Shown here: positions 11,657-25,972 of the stretch, in pieces | How positions within the stretch are numbered: position 1 is the first letter of the stretch | Layout: each line of letters begins with the position of its first letter | Origin: Coffea arabica | Lineage: Eukaryota > Streptophyta > Magnoliopsida > Gentianales > Rubiaceae | DNA length: 64,000 nucleotides | Reading direction: 5' to 3' | Assembly: GCF_036785885.1 (NCBI RefSeq) | Contig: NC_092312.1 | Location: 23,206,001-23,270,000, forward strand | Program-made: the position numbers and the translations under genes | Notes under the pieces: model-generated | The model's database searches: none | Told to the model about the DNA's origin: nothing | Seen by the model: the letters and a program-made list of their open reading frames with translations, nothing else

Positions 11657-14600
11657 ATGGAAGGAGAAAGATCAGCATCAGGGTTGCACTTGAATCCCAA
11701 TTATGAGCTACCACCCTCATTCTCTGCTCCTCATCCCATTCCTGAGATGGGTTTTGTACAGTTTGAAGATCATCACCAGGTTTTGAGCTTCTTGGCCCCT
11801 TCATCACAATCTTCTCATATATCCTCGCAGACTCTCCATGGTGGTGGTGAAAATAATCACACTAATAGTAGCACCACCAGCAATCATAACGGTTCTTTCG
11901 GGTTCAGACATAATGAACTTGTCGCTACCAGTACTAGACCTTCATGGAATAACGACCAGGTAGGTATTGAAACTACTAATTTAGGTAGTAGTAGGGTTTA
12001 ATGTATCTGATCACAGAAATATCTGTGTTACAATTTCTGAAATGTTTCTTGTTAGTAGTTTTTAAATCATTATTTGTTGAATTTCTGGTAGTATTTTTTG
12101 TGGCCTGAGTCTTGATCCCTGCTTTCTTTATGCATCATGGCGAAAACTATAGGTGGGCTCGCTGAATCCCAAGGCTGTTGGTGACCAAAATTGCGGTACT
12201 AATAATGCCAACGAGGGTACCAATTCCTGGTATCATATCCCTCTATTAGTCCCTTACCTTCAGATCTATTTCTTTTTCTCTCTCTTTTTCGTGTACTCTC
12301 CTTACCCTAAAAGGATACATGGACAGATGGATAGCTTTCTTATGGCTTAGTTCTTACATACATATTTGGGAAAACCGCGGTTATTTATTGATTCGAAGGG
12401 ATGTAATCCAAAGGGCTGAAGGGGGGGTTCTTTAGCAATGATTTCCATTCCCAAAGAGTTGTAAAAGCAGGCTTCTGTGCCCTCTCTAAACTATAAAGTC
12501 GTCTTTCTAGTTTCTCTCTTTTTTGCTTCTAATTATCTTACCCTAGAGAAGCTTCTTTACTAGTGTTATGCTTTTCATCAGAATCTAGGAAGATCTTACC
12601 ATATACAGTAGAGATTCACGAGGTTCCATTGCAAGTTCCAACTTCCAATATGATTGCGCACTGCACAGTTACCATTTTCCAATGCCATTTCTTCTCTCTC
12701 CCTCTCTCTTTCTCCCCAAAATCCAAAAATAGTTCAAAACGCATGTGGTGTTCTGTGGTGTTTATTCCCAAAGGACCAGTACTGGATCCGCCACACTCTG
12801 ATAACAACATATGATAACACTCTCCCTCTTGTCAGCAATGATGATTTCAGTTTTGGCCTCTTGCTGTTTGTTTGATGCAAGCCTATCTATTTGTAGCAAC
12901 AAAAGAATAATCCCCCTAGCCAACTAGCTGCAGCCAGCAGGACCTAGTTAGAAATAAACGTTTGAAAAATCTGATGAATTTGCCAGGTGGAGAAGCTCGG
13001 CCTCAGAAAAAGGTAAGGTGAAGGTAAGGAGAAAGTTAAGAGAGCCAAGATTCTGTTTCCAGACAAGGAGTGATGTAGATGTCCTTGATGATGGTTACAA
13101 ATGGAGGAAATATGGCCAAAAAGTTGTCAAGAACAGCCTTCACCCGAGGTACTTCAATCCATTCTTTCACACGTACACACATAAATATAAGATGTCCAGA
13201 AACTTTTAATTGCTGGAATGTTCATAGTCCATTGAATTCTTTGGTTGTGGGAATGAGAGGAGTAAGTGGAGATCTCCATTATCACTTTGTTCAGAAGAAA
13301 TTTGGTAACAAAGTACGTTGAGCATATGATTCACAATAATTGCTTCTGAAGTGGTTAAAGAAGTGGGGGAGAATGTTGATCGGACACTATTCTATCCATA
13401 TCGTTGGCCTCTAAGTCACAGACAGTTCTGTTTCTTCATAGTTATTAATTTTTTTTTATCGTTCTCATAGTTCAGTCATTGAACAATCATGGTAACAGGA
13501 AAAAAAAATTTCTAAGCAAATCATGGTATAAGATTGATTACGTTATTGGAAAACTTAATCTTATTACCCATATTGTACTGAAATGTTCGCTTTAACATAT
13601 TACGGAAATTATCAACATTCTTCAAGCTGCATTCATTTCCCTGTCCATGATATTTTTCACTTAAATCATTTTCCTTTTTTTTTTCTTGGTGCAAATCTTT
13701 TTGAGTGTTATTTGTAGCCTTCTTTGGTCTCACCTCGTCATAATTCTTGCTTGGTATTGAGATCAAAGCTTGATTTATTTCCAATTCACTATACAATATG
13801 CCAAAAAGATTAGTAGTAGTAGTAGTACGTATTATGTAGTTCTTCTTGATTTATCTGGCCCAAAGAGAGGTTTTGTTCAATGCTTTTGTGATAAAAGTCC
13901 TGAAAAGCATTAGTTTTCCTGACACATTCTTGCATATTGTTCAAAAATCATCAGTGATTCCCGACTCATTCTGAAGATTCTTTGGAGTATATTAGGTACA
14001 TATTTTGGAAGGTTTCATACAAAATTATTTGTGCTTTGTCGTATGAGTTTATGACAACAGTGAATGGACTTTGAGAATGATAATTTAATTTGATGTGCTT
14101 TAGAATAAGGATCCAATGTTTAATCTCAGGCTCTTCTTCTCTTTTGTTAGGTTCAGATTCTGCCTAAAAAAAAAAGAACTATATGACTAATTAAGAGAAG
14201 TTTTACAAGTAACTTCGACTATCCTATTCACTTTAATGTACCTCATATATAGATGAGCATCTAGCAAGAATTCTATGGCCTCATGATATGATTGTCTTAT
14301 TCACATTCATGCCTTTCAAAGCCTAATGTCCCTTGATTTTAGATTTCAGTTCATGAGAATTTTGCTAAAAAGTTGTAAAAGCATTCGACTAGTGTAAATG
14401 TGGATGAAAACCTATAATATATGATCATATGGTTAGGGAAGTATCAACCTCTTTCTAGGGAAGTACTAACCACACAATAATAAGCTCGGAGATTTTCACT
14501 TGAGTGTTGGAAGTGCAATATTTTTACAAGGTTCCTAAAAAATTTAGTAAAGAAAAATGTACATACCTGTAAAGTATATTACTACAAGTACTGTTGAAGT

Positions 14601-16651
14601 ATGCTTTTAACTCGTTCCAAAAGTAATTTAGTTACAGTATAGTCAAATAGATTTGCTTTTTGCAGTACCTACTTATAATTAGTGGAAGTCTTCTAAAACA
14701 ATATGCTCTTGAATGGTGCCACAAATTCAAACACTACTTGTATGGAGGTCTATACCAAGTTCTCTCACCACTACTTGGTGGATAGGGGAAAATTTTAGTG
14801 AGGGGCCAATTGTTGCTTCAGAATCATTTGGACCAAATATATCCACCCACAAATATGCAACTATAATGTGACAATGGTTGGAGAAAAATAAAAGAAAAGA
14901 AAAACTCACGAACATAACTTCTTTAAGGTAAAACAAGCCCCCTTATAAAATATCTAGATTTCTAGGGAACAACTCATGCATTTTAATGTACCGTTTATAC
15001 TTAACTTAGTTGTGTGGTCATCCAAAGTATCATTTATGCTGCAAAACTTTAATCATACAATGATAGATAAGATGCTAGGTGGTCTTTTTATGCACCTACA
15101 AATCTAAAGTTGGTTCATAGCAAAGGATATAGAGCTTGTTTACCAATGGCATTTGGAAGATTAACCCTCACCCCGGTAATGTATTTAGACACGTTTGTGC
15201 TTGTGTAGGTAGGTTGGATCTTAAGGAATCCAAAATTGTTGAATCTAAGTTTCTGTGGACATAATACTATTTCGGTGCAATCAACTGAGGTTCAAGTCCA
15301 GCTATAATTTAATAATAATGTGTACTATTTCTGATAAGTCGATCATACATTGCATCAATATTCAATCTTTCAGTTCATAATTAAGCTCTTCTGGATTCAG
15401 ATTCAAAATTGATAATGCATATTATTTTGATCTAATCCACATGAAGATTTTGAGTCTAATATTTGATTTCTTCAAATCTTCATCTGCACCTAAGTAATTT
15501 ATTGTGTGCTCGTTAAGAGCACTCTGGGCAGTGTTGTTTCACATAGTATATATGTTCATATTTGAACTGAAAACCTTTTTGTTGAAATCCTAAGAAATAA
15601 TTTGAACTTGGTTTTAGACTATTCAAAACAGACAACAGCAAGTATAACAAAAGTGCAACATGCTAGCTAGGGAAATAAAAATTGGACTATACAGATCAAC
15701 TTATTCTAATTATCTCCCTTTCTGATGCAATATTTGTTTCCACTGGTCAACAAATTTACCCATCATTGCTAGGATTTCCATCTTTTGCATTATTTTGAGC
15801 TCTAATATGACATTATTGTCAAATACATGACTGCTGACTTACTAGTATTAAACCACTCGTGTCAATTATGAGCTCAAAACGTGATGGATGATATTTCAGT
15901 CTAATGATCAATTGCTACGTTAATTGAGTAGGTAATTATTTTTCTTCATATTAGGTGGAAATTATGGTCAAATTAGTCTCGAGTTGGAATGCTAAAACTC
16001 ATAATACTTCCTGCTGCAGTTCGAATTAGTCTAGCTAATGATGAACTATGACCTAATCGTCGGCAAGTGATACAAACACGCAGAAGTACGTAATAGCTGC
16101 GTGTAAGGTGTAGCCTTATGGGGCACCATGTTGTTTTAACTAGCATCCTTAAAAGATGCATCCATGAAAGAAAATGTTTGCTGTTCATTCTTAGTGTTTC
16201 AGATACTAGGGAAATGTGAGGATTCTAGGTCTTCATTTGCTGTAATTTATCTGTTGTAAAATGAACCAGCAATGATTTTACTAGGGATCACTGCATGAAC
16301 CCCATGATAGTCTAGTCTAGTTACACAAGAGAAAGCAATGTGAGTTCCCGTTGGGTGTGTGTAAGACTGATATGCATGGCATGACTACGAAAATTCTGTT
16401 AAATCAAATCATGACTACGGCATTATTTGTTGATTGGATGGGGATTTTTTAGTATACAATTGAAGGATGTCTCTGGTTGGTTTTGCAGAAGTTACTACAG
16501 ATGTACGCATAATAATTGTAGGGTGAAGAAGAGAGTTGAAAGACTATCAGAGGACTGTCGAATGGTGATAACTACGTATGAAGGTAGACACAATCACTCC
16601 CCTTGTGACGACTCAAACTCGTCTGAACATGAATGTTTTACTTCATTCTAG
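11657..16651 (+). CDS. WRKY12: WRKY12-like group IIc WRKY transcription factor
   Basis: Exons read as 11657-11959, 12153-12229, 12987-13148 and 16489-16651, joined in frame to give 234 residues. Residues 164-217 form one WRKY domain: the WRKYGQK heptapeptide at 166-172, then zinc ligands C186, C191, H215 and H217 (C-X4-C-X23-H-X-H), which is the group II pattern. An intron splits the codon for R181, the conserved R-type intron position of WRKY domains. The flanking words [19 protein letters not shown] and the short acidic tail ending FTSF match Arabidopsis WRKY12 (At2g44745). The N-terminal 100 residues are Ser/His/Asn-rich and poorly conserved. WRKY12 is a nuclear factor that represses secondary-wall formation in pith and influences flowering; that role is inferred here by orthology. 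The third intron is 3.3 kb. The ATG at 11657 is chosen because it gives the family-typical MEG start. Confidence 0.93.
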
Positions 16652-17880
16652 CAGCAGCTTGATTTGTATAACTAGTAAATTATATACTGTACACAAGCTA
16701 GCTAGTCGTTTGCATCAATCCTCTTTCTTTTTATGGCGTGATTAATGTTCCATCGAATAGCAGCGTTAGCTTCAGCTCATGAGGTTTAATTTATGTGTAT
16801 AAAACTTCAACCTCTATATTCTAGTAGTTATATATGTTAGTTATTCCTCAAGTATACATCGTTTTACTGTCTGCAGGTTGGTTGGTTATCAGGTAGTGCA
16901 TATGTTGATCTGCCAATTTCAACTTTCATCAACTGCCATTAGGGTTGTTGTTCTCTTGTATTTAAAGATTCATGAGAACAGGACAGGACTAAATGCCCGT
17001 ACTACTTTTATTGCCTTTTGACCATATATTATTGTTACCGTGCTGGCTGGCTACGCAGGGGACTTGCCTTGCATTCACCTTCAATTAATCATTCATGACC
17101 GATCATTATGCGCTTGACAATAGAAACTTTGCATGTGGGTGGGACAAAGAAACAAGAGCTGGTAACTTGTCCAATTCCTACAAAACAATTCAGCAATCGA
17201 TTGAAGTTGTACTAACTTAATTAACCTTGTTTGGATTGAAGTTTTCCAAAGAAAAATCTTTATATCTTTTTGTTTCAAATACATCAAATCGTTACAGTAC
17301 GTTTTTTGGGTTACCTATATTAAAATATTGGTGAAATATATACTTTTTTTATATATAAGGGTGAAAGATTCACAGCTCAAACTCTGAACTGCATGCTTTA
17401 TTGCCGTAATATAATCAGCTCTCCAAATTAATCTCCTGCCGGTAGTCTGGTCTGGTACCCTTGCTTGTTATCTTTCCCATAATTGTGATTTTGAAATTTA
17501 TGCACTGTGTGGAGGTTGAAATCATGATGCCATCTTGACTATGGGATTCCTCCATTCCTTTCAATTTGGGAGCAGTCCCCTAAATTTTCTTTAGCTTTTC
17601 TGGGCTATGGTTGGAACAAGGGCGATTTGGTTGCTTTTCTATGAGCACACGTGAGATACCTTTGAAACCTGGAAAAGGTATAAAATCTTGAAAGCCAAAT
17701 TAGTCATTATGATAATTTATTTGTCATTAGTGGTTAGTACATAGGATTATTGATGGGAACAACAGTGTGGTTTTGAAGCAATGCAATCATTGAATTGAAG
17801 GTGGCACTGGACGAGTGATGCTTCCCTTGACCATTATTGAGTGCCTCTTAAAATACGTCGGCAAGAAAAGATTAAATAAA

Positions 17881-18399
17881 GCTAAATGATACTTCACTAC
17901 TTCTTGGTGGTTTAGTACTTTTTCATATAACTTTTATGTGGTTTTAAAAGTTATATATAATTCTCTCGTGATTTGAATTAAAGCATCAAAGTGATGGAAT
18001 TTACATTCTATAGCAGAGTCAACTAAAATATCAAAAGTACCCATATATAAAGTCGAAAATTATTTATTGACTATAGGGAAGCTATGTATATATTTTGAAA
18101 ATAATAAAGGAATTATGTGGTAAAATACTAAATCATGAGAGGATTATGTGGTAAAATACAAAATCATCAGGAGTTAAAGTGTAATACATATTATGTTTAT
18201 ATATTTTGGTCATTTCAACCATTTTAGTTTTTAAATAAGGGTTATCTCAACATTTTTTGCAGGTTCCGTTGTAGAGAGGATTATCTCAACACTTTGACAC
18301 TTTAATCCAAATTATGAGAGGATTATGTATAGTTTTTAAAATCATAAGAGGATTATGTAAAAAATTAGTAAACCACATGGGGTAAAGTGTATTTTATCC
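17881..18399. mobile_element. MULE-type MITE with perfect 9-bp target duplication
   Basis: The nine bases 'ttaaataaa' occur at 17872-17880 and again at 18400-18408. The element between them has long imperfect inverted arms. The left arm reads 'gtggtttagtac..ttttatgtggttttaaaagtt..ctctcgtgatttgaattaaagc'. The reversed right arm reads 'catgtggtttactaatttttt..gattttaaaaact..cctctcataatttggattaaag'. Nine-base duplications and long inverted arms are Mutator hallmarks. There is no coding capacity. Arms have drifted, so this insertion is older than the complete MULE at 58143. Confidence 0.75.
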
Positions 18400-19641
18400 T
18401 TAAATAAATTAATTTTGTGACTTCTTTCTTGTGTTGAACATTTCAATTTCATCACCAAACATGGGCCTACAGTCGTTTCGACCCATAATTTATGAGGTTG
18501 CTCCTATCTAATTTCCTTGTATTTCATTTCGGAACAGAAAGGATAGGAAATACTCAATCTTTTTTTTTTTTTTCTGAAACGATAGGAAGGAAATACTCAA
18601 TCATATTTACTTATCTGTTCAGAAGCTTTTCATCATTTCTTGCGTTTTAATCTTGGAAGCAAATTGGAGACTACAATTGGGATTAGTTTTGGACAATATT
18701 TTAAATTCAGACGGGAGAGTAAACTGAAAAACCTTTCAATTTGTGGTTCGACCGATTAATTGGTTCAACCTTAGTTCAAAAAGGTTTAACAAATTTTTAT
18801 TTATTTTAGAAAATAAAAATTTAATAAAACTTTGTTGAAATTCTTGATTTTTATTGATTCAACCAGTTTTTGATTGAGTTTGACCTATTTAATTGATTCT
18901 TTTGGGTTATTCGTTGAATCGGATTGGACGCATGACTGGTTTGCAGTTCGATTGGTCGAATCGACTGATCCGGTCTGATTTTCAAAACACTGGTTTAGGA
19001 GGAGAAGAAGCAGAAGTTTCATTAATGCAAAATATGAGAGATGGAAAAGAAAGAAAAGGAACAAGAACCAATCTTGATGCTTGCCATTGAAGTTAACATA
19101 CACCAACTACCATGGGTGTTGATAATACTTGTTTGTGTTCTAAACCAATTTCTTGAAGATTTTAACCAAAACTTAATACATTACACCGTGCACGATTTCA
19201 ATAGCACTATTGTTTCCTAACCAGGAACCAAAAACCTGTTGATTTTGAGCCATAAAGCAGCGCAAGTCACCATCTTAACTTCAGCTCATGGTCCTAGTCC
19301 CGACACGCGGGTTAATTCCTTCACCCAATATCAATTATGTCATGGGGATTATGGAAGGGCCTCCAATTTTCTGCGTACAATCTTGTAAATCCACCTCAAC
19401 TTCTTGCTTATATCATTGATTTTTGATCACTTCATGCCCGTTTAAGTGATAATATGAAGAACTTCCTAGCTTATTTTAGCCATTTAGCATTTTTGTATGC
19501 CATAACGACATGGTGAGGTATTAAATTGTCACTTGTAAAACTACCCATTTTTTCAAAGATCATGCAAGTTTGTATTAAACGTAAATGTTGCAACTATATT
19601 ATATTCACTTCAATCCATAAGCTTATGTCAAATCACGTGAG

Positions 19642-19665
19642 ATAATAATAATAATAATAATAATA
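19642..19665 (+). repeat. (ATA)n microsatellite
   Basis: About eight copies of ATA/TAA in tandem, in the region upstream of ALG12. Confidence 0.9.
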
Positions 19666-19971
19666 AAATAATCATGTGAGATACACATAATACTAATTTC
19701 CATGTTAAACATTAAAATAAAATTATACTTGTTATCTTAAATTGGAAGCATTTTTTTTTTCTTTTTTGCAGGGCTAAATTGAAATATTTTAACTTCCAAG
19801 GAGGCTAAATAAAAAGTTTTTGTTATTTGGGTGGGCCAAATTGAAATAACCCAAACAGGGACGGCAAACTGCGTCTAGGCGACGCCGCATTGGCAGTTTG
19901 GCACGTTCAGGCGGAAGCGAACACTCTAAAAAACATAAGGACAGTCCACTTCCCTCTTGCACAGCACGACA

Positions 19972-22900
19972 ATGGCTCCCAATTTGTCAAGATTCATGCA
20001 GCTTTACGGTAATTTTTTTCCTTCACTTATTACGTCTTTTTTCTTTTTCCTAAGTAGTTATTTTCCTGAGTTCTAGGAGTATAATTTAAAATTGTAGCAT
20101 AATTCGGAAAAATGTTGTTTGGATTTAGGGTATGATTTGCTGCTAGGTTCGATTGCGGTGTTTTATGTACTCATGGCACCCTATACAAAAGTTGAAGAAA
20201 GCTTCAACGTTCAGGTACATTTGTTGATTCTTCTAAAATTAATTTCTTGCAAGGTTTTTGGTTTCCGAGCTGAGTCCTATGCATTTGTTAATTAAGCTCT
20301 TTTTTTGTTATGGAAAAGTATGGAAAATTTTGGTCGTAGTGAATTTCTGTTGGGAATGATTTAGATGTTATTTCATCGATTTTTTTTTGTTTCTCTCAGG
20401 CAATGCATGATATTTTATATCAAAAGCATCACATAGAAAAGGTATACTTTTTTATACTTGACTTTGCATTTAGTTGTTAATTTGTGAATTTCGGCATTGG
20501 TGATTTGTGCTTTGTTATGCGATAACAGTATGATCATTTGGAATTCCCCGGAGTAGTTCCGCGAACTTTTATTGGTGAGTCGTAGTTTCATTCTCGACTT
20601 GGATGCTCAATTTAGTTTTTACTACAACGTGCAAAATAATCTAGTTGAATGGAATTGATCATTTGAATTCAGAAACACTGAATTGTTGTCATTCTTGTGT
20701 CTTGACTCTTGCTTTGTGAAACATTTCACCTGTAAAACAGACATTTATACTCGTTGCTCAGGCCTTTCTTTTGTGACTTTATGTAGTAAATTTTTTTCAG
20801 CCTACAACACATTTATACTCGTTGCTCAGGCATTTTTTTCTGTCTACGGGAAAAGCAGGCTGGGAAGTTTAAGTGCCATAGGTGGCCCAGGAATTTAATG
20901 ATTGGAGTGCGGTATTCTAATTGGATATTGGAGTTTAAACTACTAGCTCAATTTTAATTGGCTTATAATGAATTCTCCAAGTTCATTTCTGATCTAAAAC
21001 TCTCAAGATACTTGATGTTGCAGATAAAAGGAGGCATCAAAAACTTTTTTACTATAACCATTGCTGTTTCTCTTAGGTGCAGTTAGGCAATGTAGGAATC
21101 CACTGATGTAAAAGCTACTAACACTATCTAATGCATTATTTATCTTTCCCGTTGAATATCATGATCGCATGTTGAGATCCTTGTTTCTGTGTGACTGTGA
21201 AGTTGGCTCACTAAGTCATGATAAAAATATTGCCATGACTTCATGTACAATAGAGTTCTTGTTCTTGATGAATTCAGCCATGCGCCTAAACCTTTGAGTT
21301 AAGCCTTTTATTTTTAAACTCTAGATAAAATTGATAAAATATTTGGGTATTTCTTAAGTAGATGTTATGTTAATGTACAGTAGATGTTCTTTAGCAGTAA
21401 CTGAGTTTTCATGGAGAAAATTTACTGATGATTATGACAATCCAACTTGCGCTTATTTTTTTTTTTGGTAGGTGCTTTCCTTGTATCAGTTTTGGCCTCT
21501 CCGGTTGTCCTAGCAATGAATTTGATGCACTTGCCTAAAGTTTATAGTCTTTATGCAGGTGAGGTCATACTTCTACATGATTTTATGGTGTTGCATAGTG
21601 CTGGGGTTTTCCCTCTTTTGATAAGGAGGAAAAATTTAAATGTCAACTTGCAACTTAAATTCTGGTTGCTTATCTTGTTTTTATTGTCTATAATTACATA
21701 AATGTTCCTCTTGGTGTACTTGAACAAGTTATGTGGAGATTCTTTGACTAATTCCTGTTCCATATATGTGAATTTTGCATTTGTTTTCATCGTTGACTGG
21801 TAGTTATATGTTGTTACATGTGCTTAAAAGTGAAAACTCTGGTTTGCCCATGTAATCTAGGTTCCTATTAGGATTAGGTTAAATAGTTGGCCTAACCCCT
21901 ACTTGGACGAGATTTAATTTAGTTTAGAGGTTGGGTCACTGAAAAGGTTTTTAGTTTCTGGTTGTTGATTGAGGTGCTAAGTTGGTGACTTGGGACTGTT
22001 CGATACAAATTTTGGGAAAAAGAGTAGTACTAGTTGATAGAAACACTTGATGTACAACTCTTTAAGTATGTTGCATTCGTTTCTGAAGTATTCAGCTAAA
22101 TGTTTGAACATATTTTCATGAGCAGAAACTTATAGAGCCTATTAATGCTTGCAAAAGCTGAATTCATTTACCTGGCAATCTGGCATGGTTTTTGGTGAAT
22201 AATTTCTGTCCAATACATAACTGATTTGTAATCATGATGTATTCATTCTACTTGAAAGGATAAAATGTAATATAACAAAACCATTAGAAGAGATTCTGAG
22301 TTACATCTGGTGCAAAATTTGGGCGATCTTGTACATTTAACTCTATTTCCAATTATATATCTGTATGGTTCCTATATCTTTTTCTTCATATCGTTTACAA
22401 TTTTGTTTCTTAAGCATTGTATCTTTCTAATTCCTTTTTTTTGGTTTCTTCTCTAGTTCGTCTAGTGTTGAGTTTCCTCATGCTGTGCACGCTTCGATTT
22501 TTTCGCATTCAGGTATGTGTTTTATTCTATCTTTCTATTTTCTAGTTTTTAGGATTAGGTCCTATCCTTCACATTGTTACTTTAAAGTTGGAAGACATGG
22601 TAAAGGATATATCAATTGACTTACTTTATCCTGATTCAAGGAGCACAGATAACTTAAAAATAAAGTTTTTAATGACAATCAATCCCTTGCTCACAACATG
22701 GTGCAAATATCAAATTGTTAAAACAGCAGACTTGTCTAAGGATCCCTGGTTCCTTCTTGTTCTTCTGCAGTATCTTTTAGTTCTTTGATAGCCAACTCTT
22801 TATGGACAATGCTTCAGCCTTCCTTTCATGAAAAGATAGATGATTATGTGGATCCTGGTCTGTTTAGCTAATGCACATCACTTTAAGTGCATCAACATGG

Positions 22901-25900
22901 TTCAACTTGGCTTGGAATTGGGGTGATAATGTCTGCTGAAAACTTCTGAGCCAAACTGCATCCTGCACTCTGGGTAGGTTGGTGTTGACTTGATGACCAA
23001 TAGTGTGCTGTAATGAGTTAAAGTCATCTAGGATCTGCTTACATGGTAAGAATTGGTAAGGAAAGAAAAGATTTGGAAATAGACATGTCACATCTTTTAC
23101 ACAAGTAATTAATGAACAAGTAGAAGAGAGGATCAAACTTGTTTTTCAGAAAGCCTAGATGTGGTGATAAAAGGTGAAAGCAAAGTGCAACACTCAATGA
23201 AACCTCATAGAAGTTTGATAATTTCAGTCTTATTTTTTCCCCTGCCTTTTCATACTAAAGGATAAGTTCCTTCCTCTCTCATGTGTTGACATACAATAGA
23301 GAAGACAAAATTGTGCTCTCTCTCTCTCTCTCTCATCATATTTTTTTCCTTTCTCTTCTGCTCCCTTAAAGTTCCTAACATAGTGTTAGGGCTGGAGAGG
23401 AGAAGACTATAACTGAAACTAGGACTGAGTTGTTAGTGGAAGATGAAGTATGAACTAATAGTGGGAGAAGAGTTAGTGAATCAGTCACTTTAATATGCCG
23501 AGTTTGTTTGGAAGGTTTCGATTTGTTCATTGTTTATTAACAAAATTTGAGTTTCATTGCAACCATAATCTGAAAGTTTTTGTCTTTAATCTCAAAAGAC
23601 TTGATTGTTATGTGTTGTACCTGGTGCTATGTTTGGTTCTTTTTGTCCTATCTTGTCGGTCGTGGAGATATCTGATGCTTGCAGGCAAAGTAACTTAATG
23701 TCATCCTACCAGCATCCTGTCTGCTTAGATAATGTTATTCCATGATGTTATCTTTTGTTGGTGATATTTGGTTATTAATACTGTATAATCTATATTGAAC
23801 AGATCAGAAAGAAGTTTGGGTATCAGGTTGAAGCCTTCTTTTCGATATTGACTGCTGTCCAGTTCCACATGTTGTTTTACTGCTCACGTCCTCTTCCTAA
23901 TATACTGGCATTTGGTTTGGGTAATTACGTCATGCAGACCCACCCCTGGCTTGTTTTTCATATGAGAGAGTTTGGGAATGCCACCTGGACTTAACCGGTT
24001 ACATTGTTTTAATACTTTTTCAAATGCTTTGTATTTGAAGGATCCTCAGGAGGGCTATTTAAATCATTTTTAGCCTTATTCTGAAATATTTGACTGCAAA
24101 CAAGACATTTATGTGGCTGATCTTCCCTTTGTCTATTTCCTCAGCTAATTTGGCATATGGTTTCTGGGTGAAAGGGAGTTTTTATGCAGCATTAAGATGC
24201 CTGGTATGTGTTTCTTCACAATAGAAGTTCTGTTGCATGCTGCTGGTCTTCTGCTGTTTAATTTGATTAATTAAGCTTGTGGATTTTTCTGGAGATATTC
24301 CTAAATAGTTTTTCCAATATGTGCTTCATATGATGTGTGTATCTGAAATATATCATTTCTTTTTTCAAAGTCAATGGCTTTTAGCTCACTTAATGAGCGC
24401 ATGTGGACATGCCATGAAAATCTTGTGAGATTTATTCTCTGGATGTCCAGGTTATTATACTTTGTTTTCTTGGCACATTTTGAGTTCATTAATGCTTGTT
24501 CAACACTAAGACTTCTCAGTATTTGTCATTTACTTTTTCTAGTGTTACCCAATTCACTTTAGATGAATGAGACATATTCGTCTACTGTGGTTCATCTTAA
24601 TGTCGAGAATAGGCTAATTGAGTGGAAGAAATGTAGCTTGTGAAAGTACTGCCGAGGTTAACAACTATCATGCTTAGGCACATGATATGGACTCATAGGA
24701 AACACAGTCGTTTACTATTTAAGTACTACTTTAACTTGACCTTCATCATAGACCAGGGTGTTCCCTTGTCTTGATTGGACCTTCTTCATATATCAATGTG
24801 TTCCCTTGTCTCTGTTACATTTTGTAGTATATTTTGACTGTTAGATCATGCAAATGGCAATTTTTGAATAGATGTTTGAGATATATGAGGAGGCAAACAG
24901 TGTTAAGCAAGATGCTACCTGGCATATGTAAAGTTCCTTTTCTGGAGAAGAGTTATTTGATATTTTTATCTGCCAGCTAGGTGTGCTGTTGGCATTTTCA
25001 TATTATTTGAAGCTTACATGAAAAGTTGGGCGTTTAGCAGTTTACTTTTTCTTTTATGTGTTTTTTTTCTTTTTTTTTTTGTGTCTCTGTGTGTTTTTTT
25101 GGGTGGGGGGGGGGGCGCTGCGTAGGTTCAAATAGTGTTCTTTAGCAACATACCAAGTAGTTTAGTTCTGTATGAGACATTAGATGCTGTATAACTGGCA
25201 TCTTGCCTTAGCTATTTGAAGCCAATTGTTGTGGACTTAAGGTTTTGCTGTGTCAATGCACAGCCTCTGGAGTTACAGTTATTTTATAATAGCCAGTGTT
25301 CAAATGAATTGCTGTGCTGGATTAAGTCCTACATGGGGCTTTGAGAAGCTACCTCTAGAGACTTTAAGAACCATTTCTTAAAAGTTCATCTTCTGTGGTC
25401 CTGGCCTTCATGCTTAATGGGTTGAGCTCCTACTGAGGATGTTTTGACTTTAGTGGAGGTGACTGTAATGCAAAGTATTCTGGTTTTCCATATTGGATTC
25501 TCTGGAAATATTTGATAGGTTTGTAAATCTCTAAGTAAAGTACTAATAACTTCACTGAAACATCTTGGCAAGTGGCTTGGGCTCCAAAAGAAGGTGGGTC
25601 ACATTTATGCTTGCTGTGGTATACTTTCATAGATGCCAGTGAAGGGTTTGCAATAAGGATTAAAAGGCAATGTTTGTATACCTTAAGTTGAATTTCCTTG
25701 GGATTCGTCATTTTCTATATTGGCACTTCCCAATTCACTAATAGGACTACCATTTTTGTCATACTTCGTAAAATTGCTCTTCTTTCATTGTTTTCCTTTC
25801 TACTGCTTTTTTCTTTGTTTATTCTTCCATTTCATGTCTAATCACAAGGCAAACCTGACAACTTTTTTGTTGCTAGCTTGCACCAATTAATATCTATAGC

Positions 25901-25936
25901 TTTTATACTAATGAGAAACCATAAACAAATATGGCC

Positions 25937-25972
<36 letters not shown>

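Larger units (their letters stand above)
16652..19971. other. Intergenic region between WRKY12 and ALG12
   Basis: No gene was seen. The stretch contains a 519-bp MITE at 17881-18399, a repeat-like block around 18720-18995 rich in 'ggttcaacc', 'gaatcggattgg' and 'ttttcaaaacactgg' words typical of dispersed plant repeats, and an (ATA)n microsatellite near 19642-19665. The last 150 bases before 19972 serve as the likely ALG12 promoter and 5' leader. Confidence 0.6.
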
